Source of the DNA: Cellulomonas iranensis NBRC 101100 = JCM 18110
Lineage (GTDB): Bacteria; Actinomycetota; Actinomycetes; Actinomycetales; Cellulomonadaceae
Direction of reading: 5' to 3'
Assembly (NCBI RefSeq): GCF_001552375.1
Contig: NZ_BCRB01000002.1
Location: 31,595-95,594 of the forward strand
Length of the DNA: 64,000 bases
Of the stretch, positions 8,284 through 15,508 are shown piece after piece. Position 1 is the first letter of the stretch; each line of letters opens with the position of its first letter. The notes beneath the pieces are model-generated. The model ran no database searches. It was not told the DNA's origin and saw only the letters and a list, made by a program, of their open reading frames with translations. The position numbers and the translations under genes are program-made.

Positions 8284-9798
8284 TCAGCCCTCGACGGGGA
8301 CGTCGGTGATGCGGAACCGGCCCTGCGCGTCGACGGTGACGGAGTCCTGGCCCGAGTCGGGCCACAGGACCGTGACGGTGACGGACTCGCCCTGCGACAG
8401 CGGGGCGTCGACGAACTGGTCCGCCAGGACCCCTCGCGCGTCGTCGCCGTCGGCGTCGCCGCGCAGGTAGTCGGCCGGGTACAGGTAGGACCCCTCGCCG
8501 AGCAGGGTCGCGCCGTAGGCGCCCGCGGTGAGGGTGGTCGACGACAGCCCGCGCGACAGCAGCCGCCCCTCGGCGAAGTCGCCGAACAGCCCGACGGGCG
8601 CACCCGTGCCGGACGACACGCGCTCGATCTCGAGCGACCCGACGAGGAACGGTCCGCTGCGGCGCACCTCGGTCGCGCTCACGGCCCACGTGGCGCCCGC
8701 CACGTCGACCTGCACCGGCGAGCCCGCCGTGCCGACGGCGCCCGTCGGCTCGGGCACCGCGACGTCGCCGGTCGTGACCTCGAGCGCCTGGCCGGCCTGC
8801 GCGACGGTGAAGCGGACCTCGACGCGGCGGTTGGCGGCGCGGGCCTCCGGGCTCGTGCCCGACGCGACGGGCTCCGTCTCGCCCTTGCCCTCGGTGCGGA
8901 GCGTGAAGCCGCCGCCGAGGGTCTGGCCGAGGCGCGCGGCCACGGACGCCGCACGGCGGTCGGACAGCGCCAGGTTGTAGTCGTCCGAGCCGACGTCGTC
9001 GGTGTGGCCGGTGACGACGACCTCGCCCTCCTGGGCCGCCGCCGCGATCTGCGCAGCCGCCGCGTCGACGGCCGCTCCGGCCTCGGGCGTGAGGTCGGAG
9101 ACGTCGGTCGCGAAGAGCACGTCGGACGCGAGCGTGACGGTCGCGTCCTCCGCCTGCACCTGGGTGCTGGCGGCGCCGTCGTACGCGACCGAGAAGACCT
9201 CGACGCCACCCTCGGGGTAGACCGCCGTGGCGGTCGCGCCGAGGTCCTCGGGCGTCGTGCCGACGTCCTGCCCCGTCACGACCGGCACGTCCTCGACGAG
9301 CCCGAAGTACGGGAAGAGGACGTCGACGCTCGTCGCGTCCGGCGCGGCGAAGAACGCCTCCGAGGTCACCGACCCGCCCGGCGCCAGGTTGAGCGCGTCG
9401 CCGCTGGTCGAGACCGACGTGCCGCCGTCCCGGCCGACCTCCCACGCGCGCATGCCCTCCGGGTCGACCAGCCGCAGCTTGCCGACGTTGAGGAAGGACC
9501 CCGCGTTGCGCAGCAGGGCCGCGATCGAGAGGTTCGTGCCCGCGGGTGCGTCGTCGCCCATCGTGTAGTCGACCGTGAGCAGCGCGTGCTCCCCGACGAC
9601 CTGCACGGGGTGCACGGTCAGCTCGACCGGCGCCCCGAGGTGCTCGACCTCCACCACGACCGACCCGTCGTCCGCCGGGGCGGACGACGTGGGCTGCGCT
9701 CCCGTCGTCGTCGGACCGGGTTCCGGGTCCGACCCCGTGCAGGCGGTGGCCGAGAGCACGACGGCGAGGGCGACGGCGGTCAGACGGGCACGGCGCAT
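8284..9798 (-). CDS. OmpA-domain lipoprotein of the Tad locus
   Basis: A 504-residue protein with a signal peptide ending in lipobox ATAC (Cys20), a Thr/Ser/Pro linker, and an N-terminal beta-rich domain (about residues 45-185). Then comes an OmpA-like peptidoglycan-binding domain at roughly 210-325: DVLFATDVSDLTPEA, the conserved GHTDDVGSDDYNLALSDRRA, and NRRVEVRF. A further beta domain of about 160 residues follows. OmpA-like domains bind peptidoglycan diaminopimelate through the Asp and Arg of the TD...SxxRA motif, both present. In a cell without an outer membrane this would tie the pilus machine to membrane and wall. The ATG at 9798 has GGAAGG upstream. A strong hairpin separates it from the pilin gene. 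Confidence 0.85.
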   Translation of the reverse strand: MRRARLTAVALAVVLSATACTGSDPEPGPTTTGAQPTSSAPADDGSVVVEVEHLGAPVELTVHPVQVVGEHALLTVDYTMGDDAPAGTNLSIAALLRNAGSFLNVGKLRLVDPEGMRAWEVGRDGGTSVSTSGDALNLAPGGSVTSEAFFAAPDATSVDVLFPYFGLVEDVPVVTGQDVGTTPEDLGATATAVYPEGGVEVFSVAYDGAASTQVQAEDATVTLASDVLFATDVSDLTPEAGAAVDAAAAQIAAAAQEGEVVVTGHTDDVGSDDYNLALSDRRAASVAARLGQTLGGGFTLRTEGKGETEPVASGTSPEARAANRRVEVRFTVAQAGQALEVTTGDVAVPEPTGAVGTAGSPVQVDVAGATWAVSATEVRRSGPFLVGSLEIERVSSGTGAPVGLFGDFAEGRLLSRGLSSTTLTAGAYGATLLGEGSYLYPADYLRGDADGDDARGVLADQFVDAPLSQGESVTVTVLWPDSGQDSVTVDAQGRFRITDVPVEG

Positions 9799-9821
9799 GG
9801 AGGACCTTCCTGGACGACGAG

Positions 9822-9856
9822 ACCGGTCCGGCCGCCCCACGGGCGGCCGGACCGGT
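9822..9856 (-). terminator. 15-bp hairpin between pilin and downstream Tad genes
   Basis: Perfect arms 9822-9836 and 9842-9856 with a 5-base loop, located 30 bases after the Flp pilin stop and 24 bases before the OmpA-like start on the minus strand. As an internal terminator it would let the pilin be made in excess over the genes behind it; it could also stabilise the 3' end of pilin mRNA. Confidence 0.65.
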
Positions 9857-9886
9857 GTCCCGGCCACGTCCGGCCGGGTGGCTGGG

Positions 9887-10105
9887 TCAGCCGATGCTGT
9901 TGATGGCCTCGGTGAGCTTGCTGACGATCGTGCCGCCGAGACCCGAGGCCGCCGCGATCACGATCCCGATGATCGCCACGACGACCAGGATGATACCGAC
10001 GTACTCGACAGAGCCCTGGCCACGGTCGTCGCGGCGCAGCGCGCCCAGCACGAGGCCCGTGAAGGCGAGGCGGGCGGCGATGGCGCGGCGCGTGAGGTTC
10101 TCCAT
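9887..10105 (-). CDS. flp: Flp/Tad major pilin
   Basis: A 72-residue prepilin. The positively charged leader ends DDRG; Gly29 is followed by Gln-Gly-Ser-Val-Glu-Tyr, the classical Flp cleavage site with Glu at +5 and Tyr at +6. The mature pilin would have 43 residues, mostly one hydrophobic helix with a short polar tail (SKLTEAINSIG). TadV-type peptidase should cleave it and the CpaF/TadB/TadC motor should polymerise it. The ATG at 10105 follows an AGGAGGAA Shine-Dalgarno sequence. It stands 60 bases after the response regulator gene, and a terminator-like hairpin follows it. Confidence 0.93.
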   Translation of the reverse strand: MENLTRRAIAARLAFTGLVLGALRRDDRGQGSVEYVGIILVVVAIIGIVIAAASGLGGTIVSKLTEAINSIG

Positions 10106-10165
10106 GGTGTTTCCTCCTGAGCGTGGGGCCAGCGCCCCGAGGTCGTTGTGCTGACGGTGAAGACG

Positions 10166-10861
10166 CTACGGTCGCGGCGCCCCGCCCACGAGCGGCCCAG
10201 GACCCATCCCGGTCCCATTCGCCCCTGGGTCCCCGGGCCCAGGGGCGGTGCCCAGCCAGACCGCCACCGCGTGCGCGCGGTTGGTCACGCCCAGCTTCGC
10301 GAAGATGCGGTTGATGTGGTTCTTCACCGTCTTCTCGGACAGGAAGAGGCGGCGTGCGATCTGCGTGTTCGTCAGCCCCTGCGCGACCACGTCCATGATC
10401 TCGGCCTCGCGCGCGGACAGGTCGTCGCGTGACGCGACGCCTGCCGCGGGCGGCGGCGGCGGGTCGGCGGGCGACACCCACGGCTCGAGCCCCGACACCA
10501 CGCGGCCGCCCGCGAGGCACGCGCGGATGGCCGCGCCGATCCCCGCCGGCTCGAGCGAGCCGTGGATCACGTACCCCGCCGCGCCCGCGCGCATCGCCTC
10601 GTTGACCGCCGCCATGTCGTCCGTGTTGGTCAGCATGACGACGGTCGTGCGCCCGACGAGCTCGGGCAGCACCGACAGGCCGTCGCGGCCGGGCATGCGC
10701 ACGTCCAGCAGCACGACGTCGACGTCGCCCTGCGCCACCCGGTCGACCGCCGCCTGACCGTCGCCGGCCTCGTCGACGCTCTCGACGTCGTCGAGCTCCT
10801 CGAGCGCCGCCCGCAGCCCGAGCCGGATCAGCGCGTTGTCGTCCACCACCAGGATCCTCAT
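10166..10861 (-). CDS. NarL/FixJ-type response regulator of the Tad locus
   Basis: A 231-residue protein. The receiver domain (residues 1-120) has acidic pair Asp7/Asp8 and phospho-acceptor Asp53 in LLDVRMPG. A Pro-rich linker leads to a LuxR-type helix-turn-helix at about 145-205 (LSAREAEIMDVVAQGLTNTQIA, shown here in part as LSAREAEIMDVV). The C-terminal tail is Gly/Pro-rich. It starts within the stop of the kinase gene (ATGA), so the two form a cognate pair. Lying between the pilus motor genes and the pilin gene, it probably controls pilin or Tad expression; this is inference from position. Confidence 0.92.
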   Translation of the reverse strand: MRILVVDDNALIRLGLRAALEELDDVESVDEAGDGQAAVDRVAQGDVDVVLLDVRMPGRDGLSVLPELVGRTTVVMLTNTDDMAAVNEAMRAGAAGYVIHGSLEPAGIGAAIRACLAGGRVVSGLEPWVSPADPPPPPAAGVASRDDLSAREAEIMDVVAQGLTNTQIARRLFLSEKTVKNHINRIFAKLGVTNRAHAVAVWLGTAPGPGDPGANGTGMGPGPLVGGAPRP

Positions 10862-12057
10862 CTAGCCTCCACCGTCTCGGGAGTGAGCGCGAGGGTCACA
10901 CGCGTGCGCAGGCCCCCGCCCGGGGCCGGGCCGCGCTCGACGCTGCCGCGCCACGCGGCCGCCCTCTCGTCGATGCCCTGCAGGCCGTAGTGGCCGTCCG
11001 CCACCAGGTCGGGTGCGGGCGGCACCTGGTCCATGCCGCGGCCGTCGTCCGTGACCGTCAGCGTCAGACCGCCGCAGGACACCCGGACCTCGACCTCGAC
11101 CCGGTTGGCCCCGGCGTGCCGCCGGACGTTCTCGAGCAGCTCGAGCACCATCGCCCGCACGTCGCCCGCGAGCTCGACGTCGACCTCCGCGTACGCCGGG
11201 TCGACGTCGAGCTCGACGGGCGTCCCGACGTCCCGCGTCCACCTCCGGCACGCGTCCACGAGGTCGTCGACCGGCATCGCACCCGCGCGCCGGAGCTCGC
11301 CGAGCGCCGTGCGCGTGTCGAGGTGCGCGGCGCGGCAGGCCTCGTCGAGCTGCCGGGCCAGCGCGATCGTGCGCTCGTCGGCGCCCTCGCGCTCGAGCCG
11401 CGCGAGCAGCGTGCCGCTGAGCATGGTCGCGCCCGCGAGGTCGCCGGCGGCGGTGTCGTGCAGGTCCCGCGCGATCCGCACGCGCTCGAGCGTGGCCGCA
11501 CGGCGCACCTGCGCGAGCGCCGCCTCGCGCGCCGCGACGTCCTGCGCGCGCAGCCAGGAGCCGAGCGCGGAGCCCGCACCCGCCATCGCGATGACGCCGA
11601 GCGAGCCGACGGCCACCACGAGCCAGGTCGTGCCCGTCGCGTCAAGCGCGTTCGCGTACACCAGCACCATCGCGATGGCGAGCGCCATGACGAGCGCGAG
11701 CCGCGCCCCGACCAGGACGCCCAGCAGCGCGACCGTGGCAGCGGCGTAGACCGTCATGATCTCGCCCGACAGGGCCAGCAGCACCAGCACCGTCGTCACC
11801 AGGTCGCAGGCCAGCAGGATCCCCGAGCGCGACAGGAGCGCGCCCCGGGCGTCCCACGACAGCGCCGGGAAGACCGAGAACGGCACCGCGAGCAGCACGA
11901 CCCACAGGTCGGCGCCGTCCGCCGTGCCCGCCACGAGCGCCGCGACGAGCGCGAGCGCGAGCGTCGCGAGCCGCACCTCGCTCAGGAGGCGCGTGACCCG
12001 CCCGATCGCCAGGTGCGCGGGGCGGTCCACGACCGCGGTGGCGTCAGAAGATGCCAC
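10858..12057 (-). CDS. Sensor histidine kinase of the Tad locus
   Basis: A 399-residue HisKA_3-family kinase. The N-terminal half has about five or six membrane segments and almost no extracytoplasmic domain, so it probably senses through the membrane. The phosphorylated His200 lies in RIARDLHDTAAGDL. The ATPase domain has the N-box LELLENVRRHAGA, the G1 box TDDGRGM and a GLQGIDERAA segment. A GTG at 12057 is preferred because GTGAGG stands six bases upstream; a GTG at 12069 is possible. The gene overlaps the tadC stop, embedding this two-component pair in the pilus operon. Confidence 0.9.
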   Translation of the reverse strand: MASSDATAVVDRPAHLAIGRVTRLLSEVRLATLALALVAALVAGTADGADLWVVLLAVPFSVFPALSWDARGALLSRSGILLACDLVTTVLVLLALSGEIMTVYAAATVALLGVLVGARLALVMALAIAMVLVYANALDATGTTWLVVAVGSLGVIAMAGAGSALGSWLRAQDVAAREAALAQVRRAATLERVRIARDLHDTAAGDLAGATMLSGTLLARLEREGADERTIALARQLDEACRAAHLDTRTALGELRRAGAMPVDDLVDACRRWTRDVGTPVELDVDPAYAEVDVELAGDVRAMVLELLENVRRHAGANRVEVEVRVSCGGLTLTVTDDGRGMDQVPPAPDLVADGHYGLQGIDERAAAWRGSVERGPAPGGGLRTRVTLALTPETVEAR

Positions 12058-12925
12058 TGAGGACCTCACGGTTCGCGAGCAGGATCGACGAGCCGATGAG
12101 GATGAGGGTGCCGGGGACGATCGTCATGGTGACGACGAGCGAGACCTTGGGCGCGGCCTTCGCGGCCGCCTGCCGCACGCGCTGCGCGTGCTCCTTGCGG
12201 ACGTCCGAGGCGATGTCGTCGAGCGCGCTCGACAGGGGCACGCCCAGCTCCTCGGCCTGCAGCAGCGCCGTGACGAACGCCGCCACGCCGTCCGACCGCG
12301 TGCGGTCACGCATCGCGATGAACGCCTGCCTGCGGGAGATGCCGACGCTCATCTCCTGCAGGACCGTGCGCATCTCCTCCGCGAGCGGTCCCGTGTGGAA
12401 CTCGCACACGCGCTCGACGGCCTGCCGGAAGCCCAGGCCCGCGGTGACCGTGACGCCCAGGACGTCGAGGAAGTCGGGGAGCTCCATGTCGATCTGCTCC
12501 TGGCGCCGCCGCCCGGCCGACATCAGCCACAGCCGCATCCACCCGCACAGCAGCAGGAGCAGGAGCAGACCCGTCCACGGCTGCCCGACGAGCAGGAAGA
12601 CGACGAGTCCGACCACGCCGATGACGACGAACGCCGCCTGGCGACGCAGGTAGACCGTGAGGGTCAGGCCGTCGGGGCGCCCGGCGCGCCGGATCGTCTC
12701 CTCGAGGCGCCGCAGCCGCGCCGGGCCGTAGGCGCGCATGGTCGTGCCGAGGAACAACGAGCCGAGCCGGTCGAGGAACGCGCCGAAGCCCCGCTCGCGC
12801 TGGGCGACGGGCGTCGTGCGCATGCCCTCCTCGACCTCCTCGAGGCCGGTCGTGCGCAGCATGCGCGCACCGCTGAACCCGAGGACGGTGACGAGTGCGG
12901 CGGCGAGGCCGATCAGCAGCGCCAT
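12044..12925 (-). CDS. tadC: Tad pilus inner-membrane platform protein TadC
   Basis: A 293-residue type II secretion F-domain protein. It has membrane segments near residues 2-20, 95-120 and 265-290. Between them is the cytoplasmic helical F domain with the runs DMELPDFLDVLGVTVTAGLGF and LLQAEELGVPLSSALDDIA, typical of TadC. With TadB it forms the membrane platform on which the CpaF ATPase works to insert pilins. The start overlaps the tadB stop by one base. Confidence 0.93.
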   Translation of the reverse strand: MALLIGLAAALVTVLGFSGARMLRTTGLEEVEEGMRTTPVAQRERGFGAFLDRLGSLFLGTTMRAYGPARLRRLEETIRRAGRPDGLTLTVYLRRQAAFVVIGVVGLVVFLLVGQPWTGLLLLLLLCGWMRLWLMSAGRRRQEQIDMELPDFLDVLGVTVTAGLGFRQAVERVCEFHTGPLAEEMRTVLQEMSVGISRRQAFIAMRDRTRSDGVAAFVTALLQAEELGVPLSSALDDIASDVRKEHAQRVRQAAAKAAPKVSLVVTMTIVPGTLILIGSSILLANREVLSGIF

Positions 12926-13848
12926 CAGAACCTCACCTTCGTGATCCGCCGGATCACGACGAAGCCGATCAGGAACAACGACGCCGCCGCGACGAGCGCG
13001 ATCTGCCCCGGCAGCGTGCCGAACATCGTGTCGAGCGCGCCCGGCGACAGCAGGTTCATGAACACGACCGAGAACGCGCCGATGAGCACGACCGCGTAGC
13101 CCGAGAACGTGGCACCGACGACGGCGGTCGTGATCTCGCGCCGGAGCTGGCGCCGCTCGTCGAGCGTGGCCGCGATGTTCTGCAGCGCCGTGACGAGCGC
13201 ACCGCCGGCCTTGCCCTGGATGACGAGGGTCTGCACGAGCACGACGAGCTCGCGCGAGGGCAGCCGCTCGGCCAGGTGCTCGAGCGCGACCCGCAGGCTC
13301 TGCCCGATCGCGAGCTCGGAGGCGACCTGCTGCAGCTCGCCGCTCGCGGGCTCGTCCATCTCCCGCGCGGCGAGCTCGATCGACCGACGCACGCCCAGAC
13401 CGGCCTGCGCACCGTTGGCGAGCAGGCGCGCGAGCTCGGGCAGCTGCGAGATGAACTTCTCGATGCGGGCCTCGCGCCGGCGCTCGAGCCACTGCCGGAA
13501 CGACACGACGACCACGACGCCCGCGACGATCGCCGCGATGCGCCCTGCGACCGCGTAGGTCAGGACCGCGGCGAGGACCGTGCTGCTGCCCACGAGCGCG
13601 ATCACGAGCGACGGCGAGCGCGAGCCGAGGCCCGAGCCCGCGAGCAGGGCCGTCAGCCGCTGACCCCACCGGGTGCGTCGCAGCGCGTCGTCCAGCCGGT
13701 CCGTCACCTGCGACCCGCGGTCGCGGTCGGCGTCGACCGCCGCGAGGAGCCGGCGGCGGTGCGCGCCGTCCTCCTGCAGCACCGCGACCGTGACGACCAG
13801 CAGGACGAGCGTCGCGAACAGCAGGAAGAGGATGACGACCGGCGTCAC
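12925..13848 (-). CDS. tadB: Tad pilus inner-membrane platform protein TadB
   Basis: A 307-residue T2SF-domain protein with an N-terminal membrane helix, a pair of hydrophobic segments near residues 80-115, the F domain (ISQLPELARLLANGAQAGLG and VLVQTLVIQGKAGGALVTAL), and two C-terminal membrane segments. The GTG start at 13848 overlaps the cpaF stop as GTGA and follows a run GGGGAGCGAGCC that can serve for ribosome binding. Partner of TadC in the secretion platform. Confidence 0.93.
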   Translation of the reverse strand: MTPVVILFLLFATLVLLVVTVAVLQEDGAHRRRLLAAVDADRDRGSQVTDRLDDALRRTRWGQRLTALLAGSGLGSRSPSLVIALVGSSTVLAAVLTYAVAGRIAAIVAGVVVVVSFRQWLERRREARIEKFISQLPELARLLANGAQAGLGVRRSIELAAREMDEPASGELQQVASELAIGQSLRVALEHLAERLPSRELVVLVQTLVIQGKAGGALVTALQNIAATLDERRQLRREITTAVVGATFSGYAVVLIGAFSVVFMNLLSPGALDTMFGTLPGQIALVAAASLFLIGFVVIRRITKVRF

Positions 13849-15137
13849 GGCTCGCTCCCCACGGGCGCGAGGGACTCCCCCGCCCGGCGCAGGCGGGCCG
13901 CCAGCAGGTCCGGCAGCGGGTACCGGCGGAAGGTCCCCGTGACCTTGTGGTCCGGGCCGAGCAGGTCCTGCTCGAACGTCACGAGGGGCGCGAGCACGTA
14001 GTCGTCGCGCCGGCTGGAGACGAGCGCCGCGACCTCCGAGACGCGGCGCGTGCCGTCCACGCCGCGCTCGAGCTGCACGACGACGTCGATCGCCGAGTTG
14101 ATCTGGTCCCGGATGGTCGCGACCGGGAGCTCCAGCTCGCTCATCGAGGCGAGCGTCTCGAGGCGTCCCATGGCGTCGAAGGCGCTGTTGGCGTGCACGG
14201 TGGCCAGCGAGCCCTCGTGACCGGTGTTCATCGCCTGGAGCATGTCGAGCGTCTCGCCGCCGCGGACCTCGCCGACGACGATGCGGTCGGGTCGCATGCG
14301 CAGCGAGTTGCGCACGAGGTCGCGGATCGTGACCTGGCCGCGGCCCTCGACGTTGGCGGGGCGCGACTCGAGCCGCACCACGTGCTCCTGCTGCAGCGAG
14401 AGCTCGGCCGCGTCCTCGATCGTGACGATCCGCTCGTGGTCGGGGATGAGGCCCGACAGCGCGTTGAGGAACGTCGTCTTCCCGGTGCCGGTACCGCCCG
14501 AGATCATGATGTTGAGCCGCGCGCGCACGCACGCCCCCAGCAGGTGGGCGGCGTGCACGTCGAGGCTGCCCTTCTCGACGAGCTCGCCGAGCCGGTAGGG
14601 CCGCGGGAACCGTCGGATCGTCAGCGACGGGCCGTCGAGCGCGAGCGGCGGGATGATGACGTTGACGCGCTCGCCCGTGGGCAGGCGCGCGTCGACCATC
14701 GGCGACGACTCGTCGACGCGGCGGTTCACCGTGGAGACGATGCGGTCGATCGTCTGGAAGAGCTGCTCCTCGGACGCGAACGTCGTGGGGACCCGCTGCA
14801 GCCGGCCCATGCGCTCGACGAACACGTCCCGCGGTCCGTTGACCATGATCTCGGTGATCGACTCGTCCGCCAGCAGCGGCTCGAGCACGCCCAGGCCGAG
14901 GGCGTCGTCGACGACCCGCTGGATGAGCGCGGAACGGTCGCGCGACGCCAGCACGGGGCCGTCGGCCGACAGCAGCGTCGACAGGATCCGCTCGAGGCGC
15001 GCGCGCCGCTGGGTCGGCTTGAGCCGGGACAGCTCGTCGAGGTCGATCTCCTCGAGCAGCCGGTCCCGGTAGTGGCCGACGAGGTCGGGCTCGTCGGAGG
15101 TCCGCTCGGTCTGCTGGATGCGGTCGCGCAGCGCCAT
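13845..15137 (-). CDS. cpaF: Tad secretion ATPase CpaF/TadA
   Basis: A 430-residue hexameric ATPase that powers pilin polymerisation. The N-terminal domain (1-190) has the helical bundle and the MVNGPRDVFVER strand. The catalytic domain has Walker A GGTGTGKT at 214-221, the Asp box TIEDAAEL, the RMRPDRIVVGEVRG run (Walker B region) and the His box GHEGSLATVHAN. All catalytic residues are present. The ATG at 15137 follows GAGGAGCTGACG. It lies two bases after the TadE gene and overlaps tadB, so the motor genes are tightly coupled. Confidence 0.95.
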   Translation of the reverse strand: MALRDRIQQTERTSDEPDLVGHYRDRLLEEIDLDELSRLKPTQRRARLERILSTLLSADGPVLASRDRSALIQRVVDDALGLGVLEPLLADESITEIMVNGPRDVFVERMGRLQRVPTTFASEEQLFQTIDRIVSTVNRRVDESSPMVDARLPTGERVNVIIPPLALDGPSLTIRRFPRPYRLGELVEKGSLDVHAAHLLGACVRARLNIMISGGTGTGKTTFLNALSGLIPDHERIVTIEDAAELSLQQEHVVRLESRPANVEGRGQVTIRDLVRNSLRMRPDRIVVGEVRGGETLDMLQAMNTGHEGSLATVHANSAFDAMGRLETLASMSELELPVATIRDQINSAIDVVVQLERGVDGTRRVSEVAALVSSRRDDYVLAPLVTFEQDLLGPDHKVTGTFRRYPLPDLLAARLRRAGESLAPVGSEP

Positions 15138-15139
15138 CG

Positions 15140-15508
15140 TCAGCTCCTCGGCATCGTCGCGTCGCGCGACACCACGATCTCGGAGGACGTCACGCCGCGC
15201 ACCACGATCGGGACGCGCACGTCGACCTCGACGACGAACGCGCCGCCCACGGTGCGTGCGCGCACGTCCTGCAGCCGCGCCCACGACGGGACCTGCGCGC
15301 GGGCGGCGCCCACGACGTCCTGCCCGAGCGCCTGGGCGCGCGCGCCGTCCCGCGCGGCCTGCTGCGCCACGGCGCCCGCCTGCGAGACGTACACGCCCTG
15401 CAGGCAGAGCATGCCGGCGAGCACGACCATCGTGACGTACCCGACGAGCTCGACCGCGGCCGAGCCCCGGTCGTCCCGCGGGGAGAGCCGGGCGACGATC
15501 CTGCGCAT
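15140..15508 (-). CDS. tadE: TadE-type minor pseudopilin
   Basis: A 122-residue protein. A short basic leader ends DDRG; Gly15 is followed by Ser-Ala-Ala-Val-Glu, fitting the prepilin peptidase site with Glu at +5. One membrane helix follows, then the TadE-like QAGAVAQQAARDGARAQA segment and a small beta domain. TadE proteins are processed like Flp and help start or anchor the pilus. Its start overlaps the stop of the ATPase-TadE fusion gene by one base, so two TadE modules are made side by side. Confidence 0.88.
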   Translation of the reverse strand: MRRIVARLSPRDDRGSAAVELVGYVTMVVLAGMLCLQGVYVSQAGAVAQQAARDGARAQALGQDVVGAARAQVPSWARLQDVRARTVGGAFVVEVDVRVPIVVRGVTSSEIVVSRDATMPRS

